Of a stretch of 37,688 bases of DNA, positions 14,992 to 23,156 are shown piece after piece (position 1 is the stretch's first letter; the number at the start of each line of letters is the position of its first letter). The DNA is from Pseudoflavonifractor sp. AF19-9AC (GTDB lineage Bacteria > Bacillota > Clostridia > Oscillospirales > Oscillospiraceae). The notes beneath the pieces are model-generated. The model was not told the DNA's origin and searched no databases. It was given only the letters and a program-made list of their open reading frames with translations. A program made the translations under genes and the position numbers. The DNA lies in contig NZ_QUGI01000002.1 of assembly GCF_003478995.1 (NCBI RefSeq), positions 39,103 through 76,790 of the forward strand. Reading direction: 5' to 3'.

Positions 14992-15798
14992 ATGGCCAAT
15001 CAAGACACCTTTCTCATACCCATTCTACCCCGGCAGCTGGGCCAGCTCCAGGGCTTTCGCGTGCTGCCCGCCCACCTGGCCTACCGCATCGGCCGGGGGC
15101 CCCACCTATTCCGCTCAGAGGGGAGCGTGCCCCCCCAGGGGGGCGTGATGGTGCTGGACGCCTCCGGCTTTGACGGCTTCGGCTCAGGCGGGGGCTTCTG
15201 CCAGGAGGTGGTGCGGGAGTGCCTCAGCCGGAACTTTTCCGGGGCAGTGCTGGATTTTGACGTGCGCCTGCCCCCCCTGGAGGGGATTGCCGCACAGCTG
15301 GACGAGAGCTTTGCCCGCCGGGGCTGGAATCTGTACGTGCCGGAGAGTTACGGCCGCTGCGCCCCCCGGGCCATGGTGATGATCTCCTCCGCCCTGTCCG
15401 GCGGCTCCCTGACCCTGCGTCTGGAGGAGGCCCAGGAGCGCTTCGGCCGGGACCGGATCGCTCTGGCCCTGGAGCCGGCGGCGGAGGACTTCTTCCTCCC
15501 CTCCCCCTCGGGCAGCGGCACTCCTTTGAGCCGGGAGGCCCTGAGCCGCCTGATGGAGCGCCTCCAGCCCTCCGTCTTCTTCTCCAACGAGCTGTGCGCC
15601 CGGTACTTTACCTACACCAACCCGGACGGCGGGGCCCACTTTGTCCTCTTTGATGACGGGGAGACTCTCGCCAGGAAGGTGGACACCGCCCGCCGCCTGG
15701 ACATCCACACGTTTTTGGCCCCCTGGGAGCAGATTAAGGAATATGCCCAGAGTCTGGGTCTGTCCCGGACGCAGCCTGCTGCCCACCGTCTTCGCTGA
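14992..15798 (+). CDS. Unassigned protein, possible barrel fold
   Basis: A 268-residue soluble protein with no signal peptide or membrane segment. I do not recognise its family with confidence. Features: an N-terminal QGFRVLPAHLAYRIGRGP, a run GGVMVLDASGFDGFGSGG, alternating strand/helix pattern, a GAVLDFDVRLPP strand that resembles the acid-containing strand of GH18-like TIM barrels, a LYVPESYG strand after it, and a C-terminal HTFLAPWEQIKEY. The D-F-D pattern after a beta strand is only suggestive. The ATG has an AAGGGGG site seven bases upstream. It is transcribed divergently from yqeG and closed by the terminator at 15842-15878, so it is a single-gene unit. Possibly related to spore or cell-wall GH18-like proteins; this is speculative. 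Confidence 0.75.
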   Translation: MANQDTFLIPILPRQLGQLQGFRVLPAHLAYRIGRGPHLFRSEGSVPPQGGVMVLDASGFDGFGSGGGFCQEVVRECLSRNFSGAVLDFDVRLPPLEGIAAQLDESFARRGWNLYVPESYGRCAPRAMVMISSALSGGSLTLRLEEAQERFGRDRIALALEPAAEDFFLPSPSGSGTPLSREALSRLMERLQPSVFFSNELCARYFTYTNPDGGAHFVLFDDGETLARKVDTARRLDIHTFLAPWEQIKEYAQSLGLSRTQPAAHRLR

Positions 15799-15841
15799 CC
15801 GCGGCAGAGGTCCCACTCCATTTTCTCTCCAATCATAATAT

Positions 15842-15878
15842 AAAAAGCCGGACGGAGCGCTGCTCCGTCCGGCTTTTC
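15842..15878. terminator. Bidirectional terminator
   Basis: A-tract, 12-bp GC-rich stem (GCCGGACGGAGC-type arms, loop GCT), T-tract. It lies between two convergent genes and can serve both. Confidence 0.9.
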
Positions 15879-15904
15879 TTCTTTTCTTAATGGGGCTACA
15901 CTGG

Positions 15905-18091
15905 TTACCGGCCCATGATCCGGGCCATCTGCACCATGGTGACGGCCACCTGGGCCCGGGTGGCGGTAGCCTGGGGGGCGAAGGAGCCGTCGCTGCCGCC
16001 GCTCATGATGCCCGCCTGATAGCAGACATTCACGCCTTCGGCGGCATAGTCGGCGATGGAGGCAGCGTCAGTGTAGGCACAGTCTCCCTCCATCACCTTG
16101 TCATAGCGCACATTGTAGGTCTCCAGGAAGGAGGCGAACAGGGCCGCCATGTCCTGGCGAGTGATGGGAGCGGTGGGGTTGAAGTTCTTCAGCATCTCCT
16201 CGGGAATGAGGTTCTTCTCCTTGGCCCAGTTCACATACCCGTCGTACCAGGCGCCGCCGGGCACGGCGGGGATGGTCTCGCCGGAGAACTGGCTCAGGAC
16301 GGTGAGGAACTGGGCGTAGTCCATGTTGGCCTCGGGGGCGAAGGTGCCGTCCCCGGCGCCGGCAAAGAGGCCCTTCTCATAGACCGTCTGCACAAAGCCG
16401 GCGTACCAGGCGTTGGGGGCGACATCGGAGAAGATCTGGCCGGGGGCCAGGGTGGTGATCTTGGTGCTGGCGGTGGTACGGCTAAACTGGCCGGAGGTGG
16501 CCTTGGCCTGGATGGTGTGGGTGCCGCCGCCCAGGCTGTCCAGGTTCAGATCATAGTAGTAGGGGGCCTTGGACACGGTGCCCACGGCCTTGCCGTCCAC
16601 ATAGTAGGTCACGGAGGTGGCGGCGCTGCCGGGGAAGCTGGCGTAGGTGGCCAGACGCAGGGTGCCCTTCTGGGTGCCGGAGAGGGAGGAGAGCTTCTGC
16701 CAGGTCTGGGTGCTGTTCTCCCCCTCAGCGAGATAACCGCCGTTATTCTGGATGGCGGAGCGGTAGGCCTGGGCCACGGTGGCATTGCCGTCCAGGGCGT
16801 AGCTGTACTGGGCGCCGCTGAGGGTGTTGTCAAAGTAGAACACGGCCTTGATCTGGGGATAAATCATGTTCACATAGGAGTAGAACTTGTTCACCTGATC
16901 AGCGGCGAAAGAGGTGAGGTCGGCTCCGGTGGAGTTGTTCACATAGGAGAAGCCGCACTCGCTGATCATCATGGGCTTGCCGTGCTCCTGGGCAAAGCGC
17001 ACCAGGGGCCGGAGAATGACCAGAGGATCGCTGTCGTAGAGGCCCTTGCCGTAGTAGGCGTCGTTGCCGTAGCCGGAGGCGTCGAAGGTGTAGGAGGTAG
17101 CCTCGCCGGCATAGTTGGTGTTGTGGTAGGTGGACACGCCGATCCAGTCCACATACTGGTCGCCGGGGTAGAAGTCCTTAAAGGTGACGTTGCGGTTGCT
17201 GACGTTGTCGGGGGAGAAAACCATCTTGATGTTGTCGTACTTGGCCGCCTCCTGGGCCACCTTGCGGAAGGCCTGGATGTAGGTGGCGGGGTCACAGCTG
17301 GACCAGTTGTTCATCTCGGCCCCCAGACGCAGCAGCACGGTGGCGTCCAGGTTGCCCATGGCCTGCAGGCTCTCGGCGATGTAGCTGTCGGAGGAGAGCA
17401 CCTGCTGAGCGCCGGCCGTGCCCTCGGTGGCAAAGTTCCAGGCCAGCTCGATGACGCCGCCCTGGGCCGCTTTGGCAAACTTGGGATAGGTCTTCATGTT
17501 GTAGTCGATCCAGTACTGCACCGAGTAGCTGTCCCCGAAGGTGACATACATGAGGCAAGCGGACTCACCGCTCTCGGACCCTCCGGCGGTGGAACCGTAC
17601 AGGGTGCCGCTGGTGGGGGCGCCGGTGCCGGGATAGCTCTGGCCGGCCTTGTCGGTGAGCACGTAGATGGCCGCCTCCTTGGAGGCCTGGAGGTACTCCA
17701 GACGGGCGTCCACATTGAGCAGGGTGTCCTTATAGCTCTTCACATTGTCGTTGAGCCACTGGGCATACTGCCGCTGGAGCTTGAGCCAGCGGATGGCTCC
17801 GTCAATGTCGCCCTTCATCTCGCTGCACCAGGCGGCCCGGCCGCACTTGGGCTCCAGGTTGTAGCAGATATCGGTGCAAATCTCGTACTTGCTCAGCAGG
17901 TCATAGGTCTGCTGGGCCACCGAAATGACCGCATCGGCGTCCTTGCTGCTCACCGCCTCATCCCAGGCGCTGTGCAGCTTCCAGTAAGCGGAAGGATAGG
18001 TAAAATCGGCAAAGGCAGCCGTGCAGCATAAACCGGTTACCATCAGGACGGACAGGGCGGCAGCCAGGGCGCGCCGCAGACGTTGTTTCAT
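15905..18091 (-). CDS. Secreted GH26-like glycosidase with SLH anchors
   Basis: A 728-residue secreted surface protein. A signal peptide is seen at 1-28 (MKQRLRR, hydrophobic core, TAAFA then D). Residues about 30-150 are a helical region with four cysteines that I cannot assign. Residues about 175-450 look like a GH26 (mannanase-type) barrel: LLRLGAEMNNW with acid/base E259, DWIGVSTY at 315-322, and MMISECGF with nucleophile E378. Residues about 455-545 form a beta-rich Ig-like domain, and three SLH repeats (about 551-598, 613-660, 670-722) should bind secondary cell-wall polymer. Start ATG at 18091 follows GGAGATTGAGGAG and gives the intact signal peptide. The gene has its own promoter and shares a terminator. 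The substrate is probably a beta-mannan or related glycan, by family only; cell-wall remodelling is an alternative. Confidence 0.85.
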   Translation of the reverse strand: MKQRLRRALAAALSVLMVTGLCCTAAFADFTYPSAYWKLHSAWDEAVSSKDADAVISVAQQTYDLLSKYEICTDICYNLEPKCGRAAWCSEMKGDIDGAIRWLKLQRQYAQWLNDNVKSYKDTLLNVDARLEYLQASKEAAIYVLTDKAGQSYPGTGAPTSGTLYGSTAGGSESGESACLMYVTFGDSYSVQYWIDYNMKTYPKFAKAAQGGVIELAWNFATEGTAGAQQVLSSDSYIAESLQAMGNLDATVLLRLGAEMNNWSSCDPATYIQAFRKVAQEAAKYDNIKMVFSPDNVSNRNVTFKDFYPGDQYVDWIGVSTYHNTNYAGEATSYTFDASGYGNDAYYGKGLYDSDPLVILRPLVRFAQEHGKPMMISECGFSYVNNSTGADLTSFAADQVNKFYSYVNMIYPQIKAVFYFDNTLSGAQYSYALDGNATVAQAYRSAIQNNGGYLAEGENSTQTWQKLSSLSGTQKGTLRLATYASFPGSAATSVTYYVDGKAVGTVSKAPYYYDLNLDSLGGGTHTIQAKATSGQFSRTTASTKITTLAPGQIFSDVAPNAWYAGFVQTVYEKGLFAGAGDGTFAPEANMDYAQFLTVLSQFSGETIPAVPGGAWYDGYVNWAKEKNLIPEEMLKNFNPTAPITRQDMAALFASFLETYNVRYDKVMEGDCAYTDAASIADYAAEGVNVCYQAGIMSGGSDGSFAPQATATRAQVAVTMVQMARIMGR

Positions 18092-18150
18092 GCTCCTCAA
18101 TCTCCTTTTATTACCAAATAATACAAATTTGGGAGGCAAATCCCTTCTTT

Positions 18151-18178
18151 ATTATAGCATTTTATTCACTTAATACAA
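18151..18178 (-). promoter_or_regulatory. Promoter of the GH26-SLH gene
   Basis: On the minus strand TTGTAT, 16-base spacer, TATAAT, about 60 bases before the start codon. Confidence 0.7.
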
Positions 18179-18228
18179 CCTGAAATGGCTTTTTTTATAA
18201 AAGAAATATGAACTTTCCGGAAAGGGAC

Positions 18229-18258
18229 TGGACAGATCGGGGGCGGTTGGATTATGAT
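18229..18258 (+). promoter_or_regulatory. Weak promoter candidate for the rnf operon
   Basis: TGGACA, 18-base spacer, TATGAT, about 80 bases before rnfC. The match is only moderate, so another site in this gap is possible. Confidence 0.35.
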
Positions 18259-18338
18259 GTATTTTGTATGAAAATGGATACTTGGCGCGATTTTTGGTGC
18301 CCGGAACGGGAAAACCGACCGCGTCGGGAGGTCAAAGC

Positions 18339-19658
18339 ATGAAACATTCTTTTTTTGGCGGGGTCCATCCCGCCGGACATAAAGAGAGCACCCGGCGAAA
18401 GCCCATCGCCCGGCTGGATCAGCAGCCGGAGCAGGTGGTTCTCCCCGTGCTCATGAGCTCCCAGGGCAGGGCGGAGCCTCTGGTCCGCCCCGGGGACCGG
18501 GTCCAGGTGGGCCAGCCCCTCACCCGTGGGATTGACGGGGGCGTGTGCGTCCATGCCAGCGTCTCCGGCCGGGTGATTGCCGTGGAGGAGCGGCCCCACC
18601 CCTGGGGCGACACCGCCCCGGCCATCGTGGTGGAAAACGATGGAGAGGACACCCCCTTTGAGGATCGTCCCCAGCCCCTGGCGGCGGAGAACATCAAGCT
18701 GAGCCAGCTGCTGGAGCGCACCCACTGGGCGGGCATCGCCGGAATGGGCGGCGGCGCCTACCCCACCGACCGGAAGCTGGCCCAGGCGGCGGGCAAAATC
18801 GACACGCTGATCGTCAACGCCGCCGAGTGCGAGCCCTACATCACCGCCGATCACCGCCTGCTGCTGGAGCGCAGCGACCACATTCTCCAGGGCGCTCAGG
18901 TGCTGGCCCGGTGTCTGGGGGCCAAGCGCACCGTAGTGGTGACCGAAGGAGACAAGCTCAACGCCGTGGAGGCGGTGGAGCGCCGCCTGCGCAAGCGTGG
19001 GGCCAAGGCCGAGCTGTGCACCGTGGGCACCCGCTACCCTCTGGGTGCGGAGAAGCAGATCGTCCAGACCGTCACCGGCCGGGAGACCCCCGCCGGCAGC
19101 ACCGCTCTGGACGTGGGCTGTCTGGTGCTCAACGTGGCCACCGTCTTTGCCATTCAGGACGCCCTCTTCAAGGGCAAGCCCCTCACCCACCGGGCGGTCA
19201 CCGTCACCGGCGGCGCTGTGGCCCGGCCCCGGAACCTGTGGGTTCCCATCGGCACCCCTCTGCGCTGCCTGCTGGAGTCCTCCGGCGGCCTGCGGGAGGT
19301 GCCTGAGCTCATCCTCACCGGCGGACCTATGATGGGCACCCCCCAGAAGAGTTTGGAAGCCCCGGTGATCAAGGACACCAACGGTCTGGTCTGTCTGGCC
19401 CAGTGGGAGCGCCGGGCTCAGACCCCCGAGACCATCTGCATCCGCTGCGGCAAATGCGTGGCCAGCTGCCCCATGCACCTGGCCCCCGTCTTCATCGGCC
19501 GGGCCCTGCGGGAGAAGCAGACCCACAAGCTGCCCGCCCTCCATCCCCAGGACTGCATCCAGTGCGGCTGCTGCTCCTACATCTGCCCGGCGGGCATCCC
19601 CCTCATTGAGCTGGTCCGCCAGGCCGGCGAGCTTCTGGAGAAAGGAGGCGAGGAGTAA
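18339..19658 (+). CDS. rnfC: Rnf complex subunit RnfC
   Basis: The peripheral NADH-side subunit of an Rnf electron-transport complex (439 residues). The N-terminal barrel-sandwich domain (1-115), the glycine-rich nucleotide/flavin region GIAGMGGGAYPT (132-143), VNAAECEPYITADHRLL (159 on), an SLBB-like part, and two [4Fe-4S] motifs are all visible: C367-x2-C370-x2-C373-x3-C377 and C406-x2-C409-x2-C412-x3-C416. Length fits clostridial RnfC. The ATG has GGGAGG seven bases upstream. The stop codon overlaps the next start by one base (TAATG), so expression is coupled. RnfC normally transfers electrons between NAD(H) and the membrane part; the partner set here is unusual because RnfB and RnfE are absent nearby. 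Confidence 0.93.
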   Translation: MKHSFFGGVHPAGHKESTRRKPIARLDQQPEQVVLPVLMSSQGRAEPLVRPGDRVQVGQPLTRGIDGGVCVHASVSGRVIAVEERPHPWGDTAPAIVVENDGEDTPFEDRPQPLAAENIKLSQLLERTHWAGIAGMGGGAYPTDRKLAQAAGKIDTLIVNAAECEPYITADHRLLLERSDHILQGAQVLARCLGAKRTVVVTEGDKLNAVEAVERRLRKRGAKAELCTVGTRYPLGAEKQIVQTVTGRETPAGSTALDVGCLVLNVATVFAIQDALFKGKPLTHRAVTVTGGAVARPRNLWVPIGTPLRCLLESSGGLREVPELILTGGPMMGTPQKSLEAPVIKDTNGLVCLAQWERRAQTPETICIRCGKCVASCPMHLAPVFIGRALREKQTHKLPALHPQDCIQCGCCSYICPAGIPLIELVRQAGELLEKGGEE

Positions 19659-21310
19659 TGGACCGTGTCCGTTCCTATCGCCTGCCCCCCCAGGTGGGGC
19701 AGCCCTCCACCACCGTCTCCATGATGCGGGAGGTCATCATTTCCCTCATCCCCACCCTGGGCATGGCCGTTTTCTTCTTCGGCCTTCGGGTGCTGGTGCT
19801 CACCGCCCTGTCGGTGGGGGCCTGTGTCCTCTTTGAATACGGCTACCGCCGCTTTATGCACCTGGACAACACCGTCCGGGACCTGTCCGCCTGCGTCACC
19901 GGCCTGCTGCTGGCCCTGAGCCTGCCCCCCTCCGCCCCCTACTGGGTGCCGGTTCTGGGCGCTGCTTTCTCCATTCTTTTGGTCAAGCAGTTCTACGGCG
20001 GATTGGGCAAGAACTTTATGAACCCGGCCCTGGGCGGCCGCATGCTGCTGGCCACCTTCCCCCTGCTGATGACCACCTGGCCCCAGCCCCTCCAGCATCT
20101 GTCCCTGTGGAAGGCGGACGCGGTGTCCGCCGCCACCCCCATGTCCTATCTCCACGACGGTGTTCTGCCTCCCCAGACTCTGGGTCAGCTGCTGCTGGGC
20201 CAGCAGGGCGGCTGCATCGGCGAGGTGTCCTCCATTATGCTGCTGCTGGGCGGCTGCTATCTGGTGCTGCGCCGGATTATCTCCCCCCGCATCCCCCTGG
20301 CCTATTTGGGCACGATGGCGGTGCTGGCCCTGCTGTTCCCCGGCGGAGATCAGGGCCGACTGGTGTGGATGTGCGCCCAGCTGCTCAGCGGCGGAGTGCT
20401 GCTGGGAGCCATTTTCATGGCCACCGATCCCACCACCTCCCCCGTCACTCCCAGAGGTCAGATTCTCTTCGGCATTGGCTGCGGACTGCTTACCGCCCTG
20501 CTGCGCAGCTGCAGCTCCTACCCAGAGGGAGTAGGCTGGGCCATTCTGAGCATGAACTGCTGCGTGTGGCTTCTGGACCGGGCGGGCATGCCCCGCCGCT
20601 TCGGCGTCACTCCCTTCACCGCCTTCAAGGAGCACCTGAAGCACCTGCGCAGCAGCGCGGCGGAAATCAAATTTGTCAAGCCCCAGTTCCAGTTCCGCCT
20701 CCATGAGGCGGGCAAAGCCCCCGGCGAGGGACATCTGGACCAGATCCGGACCCACGCCAAGTCCTGGGGCTGTCTGGCCGCGGTGGTGCTGGTCACGGCG
20801 CTGGTCATCTCCGGCGTTCACCGCTTCACGGACCTGGACACCGTCCGGGCGGAAAACACCCGCCAGCAGGAGCTTCTGGCCCAGGTGATGCCTCTGGCCG
20901 CCTCCAGCTCGGAGACCCCCTACCGCGCCAACGGCGCTTTGTCCATTACCGCCGGGTATAGCAGCAGCAACGAGCTTTTGGGCTACTGCGTGGAGGTCCA
21001 GGCTCAGGGCTTCAGCGGCGTCATTACCATGCAGGTGGGCGTGGACCTGAACGGTCAGGTCACCGGCGTGGCGATTACCGACCATAAGGAGACCCAGAGC
21101 GTGGGCACCAAGGCTATGACCCCGGAGGCTCTGAGCCGCTACATTGGAAAATCCGGCACCATCCGCACCTCGGGCAGCAACTCGGTGGATGCGGTGAGCG
21201 GTGCCACTGCCACCTCCAAGGCCATTACCGACGGCGTCAACCGGGCCCTGGCCATTGTGGCAAATCTGGATACGGAAGGAGTGGTGGAGTATGTGGACGG
21301 CGATGTGTAA
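19658..21310 (+). CDS. RnfD-RnfG fusion protein
   Basis: One 550-residue protein combining two Rnf subunits. Residues 1 to about 325 are RnfD: about eight hydrophobic helices, GKNFMNPALGGRMLL (117-131), and DAVSAATP with T160 in the position where RnfD carries covalent FMN. Residues about 365-550 are RnfG: a membrane helix (CLAAVVLVTALVISGV) followed by an extracytoplasmic FMN-binding domain, with the flavin-transfer motif DAVSGAT ending in T517. There is no stop codon or frameshift between the parts; the joint is an HLRSSAAEIKFVKP-type polar linker of about 40 residues. In most bacteria rnfD and rnfG are separate genes. Both flavin sites are intact, so the fusion should be functional and depends on an ApbE-type flavin transferase encoded elsewhere. 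Confidence 0.9.
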   Translation: MDRVRSYRLPPQVGQPSTTVSMMREVIISLIPTLGMAVFFFGLRVLVLTALSVGACVLFEYGYRRFMHLDNTVRDLSACVTGLLLALSLPPSAPYWVPVLGAAFSILLVKQFYGGLGKNFMNPALGGRMLLATFPLLMTTWPQPLQHLSLWKADAVSAATPMSYLHDGVLPPQTLGQLLLGQQGGCIGEVSSIMLLLGGCYLVLRRIISPRIPLAYLGTMAVLALLFPGGDQGRLVWMCAQLLSGGVLLGAIFMATDPTTSPVTPRGQILFGIGCGLLTALLRSCSSYPEGVGWAILSMNCCVWLLDRAGMPRRFGVTPFTAFKEHLKHLRSSAAEIKFVKPQFQFRLHEAGKAPGEGHLDQIRTHAKSWGCLAAVVLVTALVISGVHRFTDLDTVRAENTRQQELLAQVMPLAASSSETPYRANGALSITAGYSSSNELLGYCVEVQAQGFSGVITMQVGVDLNGQVTGVAITDHKETQSVGTKAMTPEALSRYIGKSGTIRTSGSNSVDAVSGATATSKAITDGVNRALAIVANLDTEGVVEYVDGDV

Positions 21311-21346
21311 CAGCTCCGCCCCCTGCCCGGAAAGGAGGTGGGCCTG

Positions 21347-21934
21347 ATGGCCGTTTTGGATTTGGCGGGCGTGGCTCTGGCCGCTCTGCTGTCGGAAAAC
21401 TTTGTGCTGGTCTCCTGCCTGGGCATCGGAACACGGATTCACTCCTTCCGCAGCCCCATTGACGCCCTGCGCACCGGCTACTGCCTCACGGTGGTGATGG
21501 TGCTGGCCGCTTTTTTCTCCTGGCTGGCCGACTTTCTGGTCATCAGCCGCTTCGGATGGCAGCACTTCCGGCTTTTGTTCCTCACGCTGCTGATTACCGC
21601 CCTGGTGGCAGGTCTGCGTCAGTTTTTGAAGGTGTGTCTGCCTGAGCTGTCCCGGCGGGTGGACGGAAATCTCTCGGCGGTGTCCACCAACTGTGCCGCC
21701 CTGGGTTCCGCCCTCATCATTGCCCAGCGCAGCTACAGCCTGGGTCAGGCGCTCCTCTTTGCCCTGTTCGGCGGACTGGGCGCCACCCTGGCTCTGGCCA
21801 GCTTTGCAAGCCTCCGGGGCGAGGTCAGCTTTGACCACTGCCCCAAGAGTTTCCGCGGCATGCCCATTCTCTTTCTCACCGCCGGGCTCATGGCCCTGGC
21901 CCTGGTGGGCTTTTACGGCCTGCATCTGGGATAA
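21347..21934 (+). CDS. RnfA-like membrane subunit
   Basis: A 195-residue protein with six hydrophobic helices matching RnfA over its length: SENFVLV at 17-22, LPELSRRV and STNCAALGSAL (113-123), and CPKSFRGMPILFLTAGLM (165-182) like the PxPFRGxxIxLITAGLM end of RsxA. RnfA and RnfE together hold a membrane [2Fe-2S] cluster through cysteines in the first and fourth helices. Here the second one is present (C116), but the first is not in place: the Escherichia coli RsxA LGLCP cysteine aligns with G28, and a cysteine (C24) sits four residues earlier. I chose the ATG at 21347, eight bases after AAGGAGG; a GTG nine bases upstream is too close to the site. Only one A/E-type gene is present in the operon. 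Confidence 0.87.
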   Translation: MAVLDLAGVALAALLSENFVLVSCLGIGTRIHSFRSPIDALRTGYCLTVVMVLAAFFSWLADFLVISRFGWQHFRLLFLTLLITALVAGLRQFLKVCLPELSRRVDGNLSAVSTNCAALGSALIIAQRSYSLGQALLFALFGGLGATLALASFASLRGEVSFDHCPKSFRGMPILFLTAGLMALALVGFYGLHLG

Positions 21935-21943
21935 TTACAGATG

Positions 21944-21987
21944 AAAAAAGCAGGGAGAATCCACTTCGAATTCTCCCTGCTTTTTTC
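21944..21987. terminator. Bidirectional terminator after the rnf operon
   Basis: AAAAAAG, a 12-bp stem (GCAGGGAGAATx arms, loop CCACTTCGA) and a T6 tract. It ends the rnf operon on the plus strand and the DUF1540 gene on the minus strand. Confidence 0.9.
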
Positions 21988-22005
21988 TTGGTCCGGCGTG
22001 CCGGT

Positions 22006-22182
22006 TTACTGCATGCTGCCCAGCTTAAAGGACGCGCACTCGGTGCCCTCACACTTGGTGGGGGTGGTGCCGCAGCAGCCCACCTTGATGGACTGGAGAG
22101 AGCAGCAGTTGCTGGGCGCGTTATGATAGGCGCAGCTGTTCACGGTACACTGAATATTGGTGTTGCAGGACTTGTTTTCCAT
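22006..22182 (-). CDS. DUF1540 small cysteine-rich protein
   Basis: A 58-residue protein with nine cysteines (C6, C12, C17, C26, C27, C36, C37, C44, C49). Its pattern IQCTVNSCAYH, then NCCSLQSIKVG and ECASFK, fits the DUF1540 family of tiny proteins common in spore-forming clostridia, thought to bind metal through the cysteines; the function is not established. An ATG at 22182 has GAGGAGG ten bases upstream. It is just beyond the rnf operon on the opposite strand and shares its terminator. No clear promoter was seen in the 50 bases between it and the gene upstream, with which it may be co-transcribed. Confidence 0.85.
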   Translation of the reverse strand: MENKSCNTNIQCTVNSCAYHNAPSNCCSLQSIKVGCCGTTPTKCEGTECASFKLGSMQ

Positions 22183-22236
22183 ACCAAAATAACCTCCTCA
22201 CTCGGGATGGCTTTAGTATGGCCTGTCTCCGGCGGG

Positions 22237-23073
22237 TTATTCCTGGCCGGGCAGATTTTCTGTTTTGTTTTCCAGAACCTGAGGAATAAACCGCCGAGCA
22301 AAGCGTCCCTTCCCCCGGCTCTTCACATAAAAGTAGCCGATAAAGGAGAAGACCACTGCTCCCACAAAGTTCACCGCCAGGTCCTTCATGGTGTCCAGAA
22401 TACCCACATCCAGGTAGCCGCCCAGGCCCAGAGGAATCTCCTCCCCGCCGGCGACCACAATGACGTCGGTGATATCCCGGATGATGACCGGGGTGTTGCC
22501 GTGGGTGGGGTCCAGCATCACGGAAGAAATCACGTTGACCACCATGTCCTTCTGCATGTCCAGCAGAAAGAACTGGTCCATGGCGCACTCAAAAAACTCC
22601 CACAGCACCCCGATGGTCATGGAGAAGCAGAAGGCCACAATGGCCATGAAGGTGGGGGACAGGGAGAGGGAAAACCGCTCGTTCCGGTTGAGCATATCCA
22701 CCAGGGAAAAGCCGATGGCCGCGCACAAAAAGCCGTTGAGGGTGTGGAGCATGGTATCCCAGCCGGGATAGGTGGTGTAGAAGGAGCGGATTTCTCCCAG
22801 AATTTCCGCCGCAAAAATAAAGAGCATGATGATAATTTCCAGGGTGTTGGGCAGGTCGATCTGCAGCGACCGCTCCACCATGGTGGGCAGCAGAAAGAGC
22901 ACCAGCGTCAGCAGACACAAAAATACGTTTTCAAAGTTCCCGTTGAAAAACTGGGCCACCATGACCACAATGACTGCAAAGCGCAGGAAAATGTAAACGG
23001 CTGCCACCGTACGCTTCTTTCGCAGGGCCTGATCGGCCCGGGCCAGAAAATTACCGGGTTTCTTCTTCGCCAT
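22237..23073 (-). CDS. DUF2238/YjdF-like membrane protein
   Basis: A 278-residue protein with about seven hydrophobic helices. Features of the DUF2238 (YjdF-like) family are seen: MLHTLNGFLCAAIGF (histidine in a helix), a WEFFE motif in the fifth helix, and DTMKDLAVNFVGA near the end. Residues about 190-215 (LDPTHGNTPVIIRDITDVIVV) form a loop outside the helices. The function is unknown. The ATG has AGGAGAGGC upstream and a promoter at 23127-23156. The DUF1540 gene follows after 54 bases on the same strand. The family call rests on the WEFFE and DTxxD motifs and is reasonably good, not certain. Confidence 0.75.
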   Translation of the reverse strand: MAKKKPGNFLARADQALRKKRTVAAVYIFLRFAVIVVMVAQFFNGNFENVFLCLLTLVLFLLPTMVERSLQIDLPNTLEIIIMLFIFAAEILGEIRSFYTTYPGWDTMLHTLNGFLCAAIGFSLVDMLNRNERFSLSLSPTFMAIVAFCFSMTIGVLWEFFECAMDQFFLLDMQKDMVVNVISSVMLDPTHGNTPVIIRDITDVIVVAGGEEIPLGLGGYLDVGILDTMKDLAVNFVGAVVFSFIGYFYVKSRGKGRFARRFIPQVLENKTENLPGQE

Positions 23074-23126
23074 CGTTCCAGCCTCTCCTTTCTGTTTCTT
23101 CCTCTCAGCACTGAAATTTTGTATTC

Positions 23127-23156
23127 AGTATAGCCCACTCCTTTCGGGAAAGTCAA
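23127..23156 (-). promoter_or_regulatory. Promoter of the DUF2238-like gene
   Basis: On the minus strand TTGACT, 18-base spacer, TATACT, about 55 bases before the start codon. Confidence 0.75.

Noticed and set aside
15890..18031. A long plus-strand open frame opposite the GH26-SLH gene.
   Set aside because: Same cause; it has no ribosome site or recognisable domain, whereas the minus-strand protein has a signal peptide, catalytic glutamates and SLH repeats.
19658..21310. The RnfD-RnfG join as a sequencing or assembly error (a frameshift merging two genes).
   Set aside because: The frame runs through without stop or ribosome site at the join, the linker is polar and sensible, and downstream rnfA has its own ribosome site. 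It still deserves confirmation in other genomes.
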